Of a DNA stretch of 64,000 bases, positions 18,531-27,195 are shown one piece after another. Below the pieces are notes generated by a model that was given only the letters and a program-made list of their open reading frames with translations, did no database searches and had not been told where the DNA came from. A program made the position numbers and the translations under genes. Source of the DNA: Micromonospora tarensis (GTDB lineage Bacteria; Actinomycetota; Actinomycetes; Mycobacteriales; Micromonosporaceae); assembly GCF_016803395.1 (NCBI RefSeq), contig NZ_JAEVHL010000014.1:1-64000 (forward strand). The letters are read 5' to 3'. Within the stretch, counting starts at the first letter, position 1. Each line of letters begins with the position of its first letter.

Positions 18531-19543
18531 CGGCGTAGCTCCGCGACGGTGGCCTGGTCTGGGGCGGCTGGTGCGTCCGGCCGGTGCGGTGGGCCGCTCG
18601 GACGCCACCTGCCCCGGACCCGGTCGACACCGGCCGGCAGCAGGTAGACCGTCGCCACGAACAGCACCCCGAGCACCAGCGGCGCGTGGCCGGGCAGCAC
18701 CCCGAACAGCCAGTCCCGGACGGCGATGACCAGGGCCGCGCCGACCAGGGCGCCGCCCACCGAGGCGGTGCCACCGATGACGACACCGAGCAGCAGCAGC
18801 GCGGACGTGTCGAATCCGAAATCGGCAGGGGAGATGTACTGCTGGGCGACGACCAGGAGCGAGCCGGCGGCACCGGCTATCGCCCCGGCGGCGATGTGCG
18901 CGCCGGACAGGTACAGCGGCACCCGGTGACCGCTGGCGCGCAGCCGGGTCTCGTCGTCCCGGGCCGCCCGCAGCAGCAGCCCGGCCCGGGTCCGCAGCAG
19001 CACCAGCACCGCGCCGACCAGCGTGGCCACCACGACCAGGGCGTACAGGTAACGCGCCTGGTCGCTGCCGAACGCCGGGAGGCCCCAGAACGGGCGGACC
19101 GCGGGGATGCCGGCCAGCCCGTCCGTGCCCCCGGTCACCGACCGCCACCGCCCGAGGACGGTGACGACGAGTTCCCCGATGGCCAGGGTGATCATCAGGA
19201 CGATGACCCCGCGGGCGTGCACGACGAGCGGCACGGTGAGCGCGGCCAGCACCGCACCGGCGCCCGCCGCGACGGCGAGCTGCACGACGCCGACGTCGGA
19301 GATCCGGCTACCGAGCACGGCGCAGGCGTAGGCGCCCGCCGCGTAGGGTGCGGTCTGGCCGAGGGTGGGCACGCCGGCGACGCCGGTCAGCAGCGCCACA
19401 CTCACCCCGACCAGGGCCAGCGCCAGCGTGCGGGCGAGGAGCGCCGTGGTGTAGTCGTCGACCACCCAGGGCGCCACCACCAGGCCGGCCAGCACCAGCG
19501 CCGCGACCGCTCCTCGGGCCCACCGGACCACCCTGTCCCTCAT
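18527..19543 (-). CDS. livM: HAAT-family ABC transporter permease (LivM-like)
   Basis: This 338-residue protein has 9-10 hydrophobic segments. The LivM motif region is LRASGHRVPLYLSGAHIAAG plus AIAGAAGSLLV, with YISPADFGFDTSALLLLGVV and GGTASVGGALVGAA. It is translationally coupled on both sides by ATGA overlaps. The C-terminus ends in a Pro/Ala-rich cytoplasmic tail. It forms the translocation pore with LivH. Confidence 0.88.
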   Translation of the reverse strand: MRDRVVRWARGAVAALVLAGLVVAPWVVDDYTTALLARTLALALVGVSVALLTGVAGVPTLGQTAPYAAGAYACAVLGSRISDVGVVQLAVAAGAGAVLAALTVPLVVHARGVIVLMITLAIGELVVTVLGRWRSVTGGTDGLAGIPAVRPFWGLPAFGSDQARYLYALVVVATLVGAVLVLLRTRAGLLLRAARDDETRLRASGHRVPLYLSGAHIAAGAIAGAAGSLLVVAQQYISPADFGFDTSALLLLGVVIGGTASVGGALVGAALVIAVRDWLFGVLPGHAPLVLGVLFVATVYLLPAGVDRVRGRWRPSGPPHRPDAPAAPDQATVAELRR

Positions 19544-20436
19544 GCCGCCCGCCAGCTGCTGGCCAGCCCTCGGGCCCGCACCGCCAGCACTGCCGCCATG
19601 GCGGCGAACAGCAGAAACGGCGCGGCGGACGGTAGCAGCGCCACTCCCAGCGTCTGGATCTCGCCGATCGCCAGCGCGGCCAACAGGGTGCCCGCCATGG
19701 ATCCGAGACCACCGAGGACGACGACCACCAGGGACAGCAGCAGCACCGTGTCGGCGGTGTCCGTGCCGGGGCCGATGATGGGTGCGCCCAGGACCCCGGC
19801 CGCGCCGGCCAGCGCGCCGGCGGCGGCGAGCACACCGGCGCGGATCCGCGCCGGGCTCACGCCCAGGCAGGCGACCATCTCCGCGTCGTCGACGGCCGCC
19901 CGGACCAGCATCCCGGCCCGGGTGCGCCGCAGCACCAGGTAGAGCGTGGCGGCCAGCACCGCGGCCACGACGATGAAGACCAACCGGTACGCGGCGTAGC
20001 GGTGACCGGCGAGCACCACCGACCCCTCCAGGGCGGCGGGCACCCGCACCCGCGGGTCGTCGGGCCCGAAGCCGGCCACGAGCAGGCTGCCGCCGGCCAG
20101 TGCCACCCCGAACGTCAGCAGCGCCTGACTCAGGTGGTTGCCGGTGGCGACCGGGGTGAGCAGCCCGGCCAGCAGCACACCCGCCGCGGCGGCGGCCAGC
20201 ACACCGACGGCCAGCGCCAACGCCAGGCTCGCCCAACCACCGTCGAGCAGCGCGGCGGCGGTGTATCCGCCGATCGCGTAGAGCATGCCGTGCGCCAGGT
20301 TGAGGATGTTGGCGACGCCGAAACAGAAGACCAGGCCCGACGCGGCGACGAACACGAGCAGCCCGTAGGCGACTCCGTCCAAAGCCGGAATCAGGTACGG
20401 GTCGATCCGGTTCGTACCGGCCGCCACCGTCATCAT
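19540..20436 (-). CDS. livH: HAAT-family ABC transporter permease (LivH-like)
   Basis: This 298-residue protein contains the LivH signatures FCFGVANILNLAHGMLYAIG, RRTRAGMLVRAAVDDAEMVA and LSLVVVVLGGLGSMAGTLLA. About eight membrane segments are visible. Two adjacent ATG codons (20436 and 20433) could both start it; the first overlaps the LivK stop by ATGA. It is the partner permease of LivM. Confidence 0.88.
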   Translation of the reverse strand: MMTVAAGTNRIDPYLIPALDGVAYGLLVFVAASGLVFCFGVANILNLAHGMLYAIGGYTAAALLDGGWASLALALAVGVLAAAAAGVLLAGLLTPVATGNHLSQALLTFGVALAGGSLLVAGFGPDDPRVRVPAALEGSVVLAGHRYAAYRLVFIVVAAVLAATLYLVLRRTRAGMLVRAAVDDAEMVACLGVSPARIRAGVLAAAGALAGAAGVLGAPIIGPGTDTADTVLLLSLVVVVLGGLGSMAGTLLAALAIGEIQTLGVALLPSAAPFLLFAAMAAVLAVRARGLASSWRAA

Positions 20437-21626
20437 CGGCCGACGGTCGCGAGGTCACCCACGACGGTGTTGGACAGCGCCCGGCCGTCCTGACGGACCT
20501 GCCGCAGGTACCACTTCTGCACCGGCGAGTGCGTGGTGGTGGAGAACTGCCAGGTGCCGCGCGGGCTGGCGATCTGGCCGAGCTTGCCGATGGCGGTGTT
20601 GATCGCCTCCGGGGTCGGGTCGCTCCCGGCGGCGCCGATCGCCCGGTCCAGCACGGCCGCCGCGTCGTACGAGGCGAGCGCGTAGGTCGTCGGCGAACCG
20701 TCGTGCTTGCCCTTCCACGCCGCCACGAACGCGCGGTTCTCCGCGTTGTCCAGGTCGGGCGAGTAGTTGAGCACCGAGTAGATGCCCCGGGCCGCGTCGC
20801 CCTGGGCGTTGAGCACACCGCCCTCGGTGAGGAACCCGGCCGCGTACAGCGGGATGTCCTTGATCTCGGACTGCGCGTACTGCTTGACGAAGTCGACGGC
20901 GGCGCCGCCGGCGTAGAAGGTGTAGACGGCCGCCGCGCCCGAGGCCTTGATCCGGGCGAAGAACGGGGTGAAGTTGGTGGTGGCCGGGAACGGGGTGAAG
21001 GTGGTCTTGCCGTCGGCGTTCGCGAGCTTCCCGCCGATCTTGGCGAAGGCGTCGGTGAAGCCGCGCAGCTCGTCCCAGCCGCCCTGGTAGTCCGGACCGA
21101 TCGCGTACACGGAACCCTTCACGTTGTCGCGGACGTGCTGGGCGATCGCCGCCCCGGGCTCGTCCGAGAGGTACGAGGTGTGCCAGACCCGGGAGACGTC
21201 CTTGAGCTCCGGTCGCCCGTTGGAGCCGACGAGCGGCACCTTGGTCTCGCTGAGCAGCGGGGTGACTCCGGCGACCGAACCGCCACCGACGATGCCGGTG
21301 AGCGCGGACACCCGGTCCTGCTTGAGCAGTTTGGTCGCCGCCGGCACCGCGGTCTGGGCGCCGTTGCCCTCGTCGGCGACGACGAGGTCGACCTGTCGAC
21401 CGCCGAGCTTGCCGTCGTGGGTGTCCAGGTAGAGCTGGAAGCCGTCGCGGATCTCCGTCCCGACCGCCTGGTACGTGCCGGAGAGCGAGGCGAGCAGGCC
21501 GATCTTTATCGAGCCGCTGGCGCTGCTGCCCGGCCCGTCGTCGCCGCAGGCCGTGCTGGTGGTCAGCGCGGTCGCGAGCAGTGCGGCGATGAGGGCACGG
21601 CTGCGCCACGGGGTGGTGTGAGGCAT
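20433..21626 (-). CDS. livK: HAAT-family substrate-binding lipoprotein (LivK-like)
   Basis: This 397-residue precursor has a signal ending in the lipobox TTSTACGDDG, so it should be membrane-anchored outside the cell. The mature part begins IKIGLLASLSGTYQAVGTEI, the Periplas_BP_6 start, and contains VVADEGNGAQTAVPAATKLL, VGSNGRPEL and YALASYDAAAVLDRAI. The ligand-site pattern does not clearly separate branched-chain amino acids from urea or short amides. It lies 51 bp downstream of the roadblock gene on the same strand, which suggests expression with the sensor kinase and roadblock genes. Confidence 0.85.
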   Translation of the reverse strand: MPHTTPWRSRALIAALLATALTTSTACGDDGPGSSASGSIKIGLLASLSGTYQAVGTEIRDGFQLYLDTHDGKLGGRQVDLVVADEGNGAQTAVPAATKLLKQDRVSALTGIVGGGSVAGVTPLLSETKVPLVGSNGRPELKDVSRVWHTSYLSDEPGAAIAQHVRDNVKGSVYAIGPDYQGGWDELRGFTDAFAKIGGKLANADGKTTFTPFPATTNFTPFFARIKASGAAAVYTFYAGGAAVDFVKQYAQSEIKDIPLYAAGFLTEGGVLNAQGDAARGIYSVLNYSPDLDNAENRAFVAAWKGKHDGSPTTYALASYDAAAVLDRAIGAAGSDPTPEAINTAIGKLGQIASPRGTWQFSTTTHSPVQKWYLRQVRQDGRALSNTVVGDLATVGR

Positions 21627-21677
21627 CTCTTTACTCCAGGAAGGGGGAAGGGGCCCGGCGTGAGGTCGCCGGGGTTG

Positions 21678-22082
21678 TCAACGGCTGCGGGCGAGGGCCG
21701 CTCGGGCGGCGGGGGTCAGGGCGTCCCCGATCCGGTTGGCCAGCTCGGTCATCTCGTAGGAGACCTTGCCCACGTCGCACTCGGGTGCGGCGAGCACCAG
21801 CAGCGAGGCGCCGTCGTTGAAGGCCATCGAGAACATGAACCCGCCCTCGAGCTGCGTGACGTTGGAGATCACCGCACCGGCGTCGAAGAAGGCGGCCGCC
21901 CCGCGCAGCAGGCTGACCAGCCCGCTGCCCGTCGCGGCGAGTTGGTCGGCCCGGTCCGGCGGCAGGTCGCGGGTGGCGGCCACCATCAGGCCGTCGCTGG
22001 AGATCGCGATGGCATGGCTGACCTCGGTCGCGCGCGCGGCGAAGTTGTCCAGCAGCCAGCCGAGATCCTGTTGGTCGCTCAC
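21678..22082 (-). CDS. Roadblock/LC7-domain protein (CvnB-like)
   Basis: At 134 residues it is a single roadblock domain: LGWLLDNFAARATEVSHAIA, SSDGLMVAATRDLPPDRADQ, then GFMFSMAFNDGASLLVLAAP and a C-terminal helix. In conservons such proteins bind the sensor kinase and a small GTPase. It begins 16 bp after the kinase gene, the usual kinase-roadblock order. The DUF742 and GTPase genes that normally follow are missing; LivK follows instead. Confidence 0.88.
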   Translation of the reverse strand: MSDQQDLGWLLDNFAARATEVSHAIAISSDGLMVAATRDLPPDRADQLAATGSGLVSLLRGAAAFFDAGAVISNVTQLEGGFMFSMAFNDGASLLVLAAPECDVGKVSYEMTELANRIGDALTPAARAALARSR

Positions 22083-22098
22083 GTGCTCTCCTGTCGCG

Positions 22099-24576
22099 TC
22101 ATTTGTTGCCGAGGTTGATCGGGGTGCGCCGCCGGTTCGCCACGCCCCGCGCGTACGCGGCCATCGCCGTCGCCACCTGCGCCGGGTCGCGGTACTCGGA
22201 CCGTTGCTGCTGCTGCTGCGGCACGGTCACGCCGCCGGGCACGAGGTGCCGTTGCGGCTGCCGTTTGGGCAGGCCGGAGTTGGTGGTCGTGGCGACCTCG
22301 GGGGTGTGCGCCTGGGCGGCCGTGCGCCAGGCGTCGTCGGCGGGGCTGGACCACGCCTGCCCGTTCTGGCCGTTCTGGCCGTCGACGACGTCGGTCTGGA
22401 ACCAGTGGTTGACCTGTTCGAAGATGAGCAGCTCCTCGGTCGGCGCGTCTCCCCGGTCCGGGGGCGGGGAAGCGGATCGGAACACCGGCGCGGCCGGCAG
22501 GGTTCGCTCGGGCGGGGGCCGTCCCGCGGTGGGCTCGGGGTGCGGCTGGTACGGCGGCGGAGGACTGGCCGTGCGTGCCGCCCGCCGAGAGAGCCGGCCG
22601 GGTGCGAGCAGGTACTCCTCCGGTGGCAGCGACCGGATGATCGCGGCGGGCAGGGTCGCCTCGGCGAGGATGCCGCGTCGGGGGCCGCGTCGCAGCTGGA
22701 CGGTCGCGCCCAGCCGAGCGGCGAGCTGCCCCACGACGACCAGCCCCATCGCCCGTACGGCGGCCACGTCGATGGCCGGTGGGCGGGCCAGCAGGTCGTT
22801 GAGCTGCTGCATACGCTGCGGTGACAGCCCCACGCCCTCGTCGCTGATCTGGACGATGACCCGGTCACCCAGGCTCCGGCCGCTCACCCAGGTCTCGCTG
22901 CCCGGGGGCGAGTACGTCGTGGCGTTGTCCATCAGCTCGGCGAGCAGGTGCACTACCTCGTCGACGGTCTTGGCCGCCACCGCGACGTCCCCGTCGATCA
23001 TGCCGAGCCGGACCCGCGCGTAGTGCTCGATCTGGGACAGCGCGGCTTGCAGCACCTGTTGCAGCGGGACGTCGCGTTGCCGTACCCGACCGACGCCGAC
23101 GCCGCCGAGCACCAGCAGGCTGGCGTTGATCCGGCCCATCCGGGTGGCCAGGTTGTCCAGCGTGTACAGCTGGTCCAGCCGGTCGGGGTCGGTCTCGTCC
23201 CGCTCGACCAGGTCGACCTGGGCCAGCACCGCATCGACGAGTCGCTGTTCGCGGCGACTGAGGTGGATGAAGATGTCGGCGGTGTTGGCGCGCATCACCG
23301 CCTGCTCGGCGGCGGTCCGTACGGCGGCCTGGTGCACCGCGCTGAACGCCTGGCCCAGCTCGCCGATCTCGTCGTCGCTGGACGGTTCGAGGGCGGCGCT
23401 GGCGTGCTGGTTGGCCAGTCGGTCCGGGTCGACCGAGGCACTGCCGGGCTGCTGGAGCTGGGCCACCACGGCGGGGAGTTGTTCGAACGCCACGGCGTTT
23501 GCCGCGTCCCGCAGGCGGCGCAGCCGCCGAGTGATCTGTCGGGCGACGGCCCAGGTCACCAGCGCCGTCAGGATCAGCGCCAGGAGCACGCCGACCGCCT
23601 CGGCCACGGCCCGACGGCGCTGGTCGGCGTGCGCTGCCCGAACGTCGTCGCGGACCGCGTCGTCGACCTGCCCGCGCAGCTCGGCCAGGCGGGCGGCACG
23701 CGTCTGCGTGGTGGACACCCAGTCGGCGGTCTCCAGTTGCAGCTGCGTTCCGGGTCGGGCCCGGGACACCTCGTCCTGCATCCGTTGCAGGGCGAGCGCC
23801 TCGTTGCCGGTGCCGGCCTGCTCCCACCAGACGCCCCACTCGGGCGGGGCCAGGGCCAGGAACGACAGGCTCGACTCGGTGTAGCTGGTCCGGGCGGCGG
23901 TGATGTCCTGCTGCATGGCCGGGGTCAGTTCGCCGCCCGCCACCGCGCGCAGCACGGCGACCTGTTGCTGGCCGATGGCTTCTGCCGTCTTCGACAACGC
24001 GGCGGAGGCCCGGATGCCGTCGGCGAGCGAGGCGTCCACGACGCCGTGCGAGACGTTCTCCCGAAAGTTGATCAGGTCGGCGATCGCGATGCGGTAGCTG
24101 AAGGTCATCGCCGACACCGACGCGTGCGTCGCCGTGCGTACCTGGGTGCGCAGCGGGGCGAGACCGTTCAGGGCGTCGTCGATGCGGCGCAGCAGGGTCC
24201 GGTTGGCGTCGGCGTCGGTGGACAGCCGCTCGCGCTGCCCGCGGTAGCGGGCGACGGCGTCGTCGGTGGCGGCGACCTCCGTGCCGAAGGTGTCCTGCTG
24301 CTCCGGTCGGCCGTAGGTGAGCAGGTCGGCTGCGGCGATGCGTTCGCGTTGTAGCCGGTAGGCCAGATCGCCGGCCTCGGCGCCGACCTGGGCCAGGATC
24401 TGCAGGTCGCCGGCGCGGGCGGTGCGGCGGGCGCTTTCGGTCAGCGCGAGACCGGCGAAGCCGATCACGGCGACGAGTGGGGCCGCGACGATGAGGCGCA
24501 TCCGGCCGGCAATCTTCCAACCGCGTCGACGCGTCGGGTAGGGTCTGGCCGCGTGGGACCGGGTGCTCGAGGCCAA
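22099..24576 (-). CDS. Conservon-type sensor kinase with nitrate/nitrite-sensing (NIT) domain, CvnA-like
   Basis: This 825-residue protein has TM1 at about 27-46, an extracellular NIT-like helical domain (about 55-315), TM2 at about 325-345, HAMP-like linker and a HATPase_c domain with [14 protein letters not shown] (N-box, about 547-560), SDEGVGLS and [14 protein letters not shown]. The C-terminal 170 residues are Pro/Gln-rich and disordered. The dimerisation helix reads [10 protein letters not shown]. Relatives known to me have LDHLATRMRR there, so Asn475 replaces the presumed phospho-acceptor His. It may act as an ATP-binding scaffold rather than an active kinase. It heads the roadblock and liv genes. 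Confidence 0.87.
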   Translation of the reverse strand: MASSTRSHAARPYPTRRRGWKIAGRMRLIVAAPLVAVIGFAGLALTESARRTARAGDLQILAQVGAEAGDLAYRLQRERIAAADLLTYGRPEQQDTFGTEVAATDDAVARYRGQRERLSTDADANRTLLRRIDDALNGLAPLRTQVRTATHASVSAMTFSYRIAIADLINFRENVSHGVVDASLADGIRASAALSKTAEAIGQQQVAVLRAVAGGELTPAMQQDITAARTSYTESSLSFLALAPPEWGVWWEQAGTGNEALALQRMQDEVSRARPGTQLQLETADWVSTTQTRAARLAELRGQVDDAVRDDVRAAHADQRRRAVAEAVGVLLALILTALVTWAVARQITRRLRRLRDAANAVAFEQLPAVVAQLQQPGSASVDPDRLANQHASAALEPSSDDEIGELGQAFSAVHQAAVRTAAEQAVMRANTADIFIHLSRREQRLVDAVLAQVDLVERDETDPDRLDQLYTLDNLATRMGRINASLLVLGGVGVGRVRQRDVPLQQVLQAALSQIEHYARVRLGMIDGDVAVAAKTVDEVVHLLAELMDNATTYSPPGSETWVSGRSLGDRVIVQISDEGVGLSPQRMQQLNDLLARPPAIDVAAVRAMGLVVVGQLAARLGATVQLRRGPRRGILAEATLPAAIIRSLPPEEYLLAPGRLSRRAARTASPPPPYQPHPEPTAGRPPPERTLPAAPVFRSASPPPDRGDAPTEELLIFEQVNHWFQTDVVDGQNGQNGQAWSSPADDAWRTAAQAHTPEVATTTNSGLPKRQPQRHLVPGGVTVPQQQQQRSEYRDPAQVATAMAAYARGVANRRRTPINLGNK

Positions 24577-24755
24577 AGTTGACTCCCACGACTCGTCGAT
24601 GACGGTCTATCCCGCACGTTGCCGAATGCAAGTCCCATTCGGCCGGAAGCCGCGCTCGTAGACCAGACCTGACCGTGGTACAAACTGCCCGTACCAGCAT
24701 CTGTACCCAACGTCAGCGGCCGGTGACGCCGCGAGATCGAGTGGGCTCGACGCGG
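24577..24755. other. Intergenic region upstream of the sensor kinase
   Basis: This 179-bp gap holds GGTAC and GTACC elements (around 24674-24705) forming GGTAC-N9-GTACC on the minus strand side, a possible regulator site. No ORF, RNA or clear terminator is visible. Confidence 0.3.
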
Positions 24756-25238
24756 TCAGCGCTGGTCGTCCTGGGGGCCGGCCGGCGGGTGTGGGCGCGG
24801 CGCGGAGCCCGGGTCGGGCGGGCTGTTGAGCACCTGGCCAATCAGCTCCCGCAGCTCGTCGATCGCGTCCACCACCGCACCCGGGTCGCGGGCGTCCCGT
24901 CGACCACGCTGCCGCGGCACCGGTCGTTCCAGCCGGGTCGGCTCCGGTGCGCGGGGGCCTCGACGACCGTCGGCGGCCAACTGCTCGGCGGCGACCTGGG
25001 GCCACAGCGCGGCCAGCCGGCCTCCGGTGCCGAGGACGTCGTCGCAGCGCAGCGCGAACTCGTGGCTGCCGAACCGTCGACCCGACTCGACCGCCGCCAC
25101 CGTCTCCCGGCTGAACCGCACCAGATCCGCCAGGGCCCGCTGGGTCAGCCCCCGTCGGACGCGACAGTTGCGCAACTCCCACCGGAACCGCTGACTGGCC
25201 GCAGAGTGCGCTGAGCTCGACGGGGACGTGTGCTCCAT
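24756..25238 (-). CDS. XRE-family helix-turn-helix regulator
   Basis: The start at 25238 (MEHTSPSSSAHSAASQRFRW) gives 160 residues, with GGTGAG a few bases before the ATG. The HTH is RRGLTQRALADLVRFSRETV plus AAVESGRRFGS, a Cro/C1-type domain at about residues 20-75. The remainder is Arg/Pro-rich and low-complexity, with a short helical end VVDAIDELRELIGQVLN. An upstream ATG at 25307 would add 23 residues and is not excluded. It lies between the sensor kinase and the P450 on the same strand. DNA targets unknown. Confidence 0.75.
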   Translation of the reverse strand: MEHTSPSSSAHSAASQRFRWELRNCRVRRGLTQRALADLVRFSRETVAAVESGRRFGSHEFALRCDDVLGTGGRLAALWPQVAAEQLAADGRRGPRAPEPTRLERPVPRQRGRRDARDPGAVVDAIDELRELIGQVLNSPPDPGSAPRPHPPAGPQDDQR

Positions 25239-25465
25239 GCGCTCACCTTCGTGGAACGGGGAATCAGCAGCGGACACCGGATGGAGATTGGCCGATGGGC
25301 TGAACATTCACAGAGGGCAATTCTTAACCCAGGACGCGATGGGTGTGAAGACGTTCACCGGCATGGATCGCCGGGCATTGCGGAAAAGGGGCGGATCGAG
25401 CGACGCCGACCCGTCCCGCAGGTGACCCCGGCCGCAGGTCAGCACCGCTGGCCGAGGTGCACCGG
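25239..25465. other. Intergenic region between P450 and XRE genes
   Basis: No convincing gene. The part at 25300-25400 is less GC-rich than its surroundings and probably contains the XRE promoter. No strong hairpin follows the P450 stop. Confidence 0.3.
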
Positions 25466-26758
25466 TCAGGCGGCGCGGACGTCGGCCGGCGTCGTGCCTC
25501 GTGTTGCGGCCACGTCGGCGGCCACCGTGTCGCCGATTGTCGCGAGCAGTGTGTGGTGCGCGCGAAACGCGATATTGGGTTTGTACGAGCGATGCTGCTC
25601 GGTCGCCAACCGAAGGTCGGGAATGGATTCGGCGAGTCGGGCGAGGGCTGTCCCCGCCTCGAGTCGTGCCAATCCCGCGCCGATGCAGAAATGTGGACCG
25701 TGGCCGAACGACAGGTGATTGCCCACGTCCGCCCGGTGCGGGTCGAACCGGTCCGGGTGGGCGAACGCCGAGGAGTCGCGATTGGCCGCACCGATCAACA
25801 GCAGGCAGCGGGCCCCGGCGGGAATCGTCACCCGACCCAGGGTGACGTCCCGGCTGGTCACCCGCAGCCACCCGTCGATGGCCGGCGCGAAGCGCAGCGT
25901 CTCGCCCACGAACGCGGGGACGACCCCCGGGTCCGCGACGATCGCCGACCACCAGCGCGGCGTGGACAGCGCCTGGTCGAGGGCGTGCGCGAGCAGCCCG
26001 GCTGTGGTCTCGTGGCCGGCGACGAGGAGATTGAACGCCAGGCTCGCCACCTCGGGCACGGTCAGCACGGTGTCATCGTCGTCCCGGTAGGTCAGGGCGC
26101 GGCTGATGAAGTCGTCACCTTCGTGCCCGCCGCGCACCCGCTGGCGGACCAGCTCCTCGCAGTAGTGCCAGAACTCCAGCAGATCCTGGGCGAGCCGGAC
26201 CTGCTCGGCCGGGTCGGGCTGTCCCCAGATGAGGGCGATCTGACCGTCCGCCCAGCTCCGGATCCGCCCGATGTCGGCGTCCGGCACGCCGAGGATGTCC
26301 AGCACCACCAGCAGGGGCAGCTCGGTGGCGAACTCCTTGATCAGGTCCACCTGGTCGCCCCGCCGGGCGGCGAGACGGGACACCAACTGGTCGACCCGGC
26401 GCCGGACGATCGCACCGTACTCGGCCTCGACCCGATCGGGGGTGTTCGCGAAGGTCGCCCGGAGGGCCCGGCGGGTGCGGGGATGCGCCGGTGGGTCCGC
26501 GGCGGCCGTGGTGGGTGGCGCGTCGATCTGCATGATCACGTTCATTGCCGCCGGGCACACCTCGTAGACCGGGACGAGGGTGAGGGCGTTGGCGAACGTC
26601 GTGGCATCGGCGAGGGCGTACCGGACGTGAGCGTGCCCGCTGATCAACCACAGGCCCAGATCCTCGGCGTAGTGCACCCCGTCGGGATCGTCGAGAATGC
26701 GTCGCCACATACGTGCCGGATCGGTGAGATAGATCCCGGTGAACGGATTCAACCGCAT
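25466..26758 (-). CDS. Cytochrome P450
   Basis: This 430-residue soluble P450 has the I-helix oxygen-binding motif LLVAGHETTAG, the K-helix ExxR as ETLR, and the heme loop FGHGPHFCIGAGLAR with the Cys ligand. It starts MRLNPFTGIYLTDPARMWRR at 26758 with GGAGG 7 bases upstream. Conservons in Streptomyces are often followed by P450 genes, which fits its place next to a conservon-like kinase and roadblock pair, although here an XRE gene intervenes. No ferredoxin gene is present nearby. Substrate unknown. Confidence 0.92.
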   Translation of the reverse strand: MRLNPFTGIYLTDPARMWRRILDDPDGVHYAEDLGLWLISGHAHVRYALADATTFANALTLVPVYEVCPAAMNVIMQIDAPPTTAAADPPAHPRTRRALRATFANTPDRVEAEYGAIVRRRVDQLVSRLAARRGDQVDLIKEFATELPLLVVLDILGVPDADIGRIRSWADGQIALIWGQPDPAEQVRLAQDLLEFWHYCEELVRQRVRGGHEGDDFISRALTYRDDDDTVLTVPEVASLAFNLLVAGHETTAGLLAHALDQALSTPRWWSAIVADPGVVPAFVGETLRFAPAIDGWLRVTSRDVTLGRVTIPAGARCLLLIGAANRDSSAFAHPDRFDPHRADVGNHLSFGHGPHFCIGAGLARLEAGTALARLAESIPDLRLATEQHRSYKPNIAFRAHHTLLATIGDTVAADVAATRGTTPADVRAA

Positions 26759-27195
26759 GGAACGCCTCCTGATGCACGCGGCGCGAAACCGGCAGCGCCT
26801 CCATTTGGCGATCCACCCCAGCCGGGCCGATAATGGCGCGCATCTGCCTCTGGCTCTTTACGGTGCGCTGGCCGGCCGCACAAGTCAAGATTGGTGGTCG
26901 TCTATTTATTAGCTCGCGTAATTGCGTGTTGCAATGGCCGGTCGGACTCGGCTGGATGCAAGTTGCGGACCGGCCCTTGCCGTCCGGACGGCCGCGACGG
27001 GCTACCGGCCGGCACGGGCGGTGGAACCGACTCGCCGCTTTCCCTCATGACCGGAGAAACGACCTCCGCGACTGCCGGTGACGCGGCCGACAGCACCGCC
27101 CGAGGGGCTGGGCCTGCGACAACGCCCGCGCAGGGGCTCCAATCTGGCCGGAGCCCCCGCGCGGGCGGGTCGTGACGACCCGGGTCGCTGGATCG
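26759..27195. other. 437-bp intergenic region between P450 promoter and GH2 terminator
   Basis: It contains the P450 Shine-Dalgarno at its left end, an AT-rich patch (26900-26935) with a perfect inverted repeat ATTGC-GTGTT-GCAAT at 26921-26935 that could be an operator, and the GH2 terminator at 27124-27166. Open frames across it are short and lack family features. Confidence 0.4.
27124..27166 (-). terminator. Terminator hairpin after the GH2 gene
   Basis: Arms GCCCGCGCAGGGGCTCC and GGAGCCCCCGCGCGGGC pair over 17 bp with one mismatch around a 9-nt loop, 30 bp below the GH2 stop. Confidence 0.7.

Noticed and set aside
17787..20818. Long minus-strand frames suggesting fused liv proteins
   Set aside because: Each liv gene has its own start with ATGA overlap and normal family length; the extensions are out of character and low complexity.
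22948..24354. A 468-residue plus-strand frame opposite the sensor kinase
   Set aside because: It has no recognisable domain and mirrors codon positions of the kinase, which has NIT, HAMP and HATPase features.
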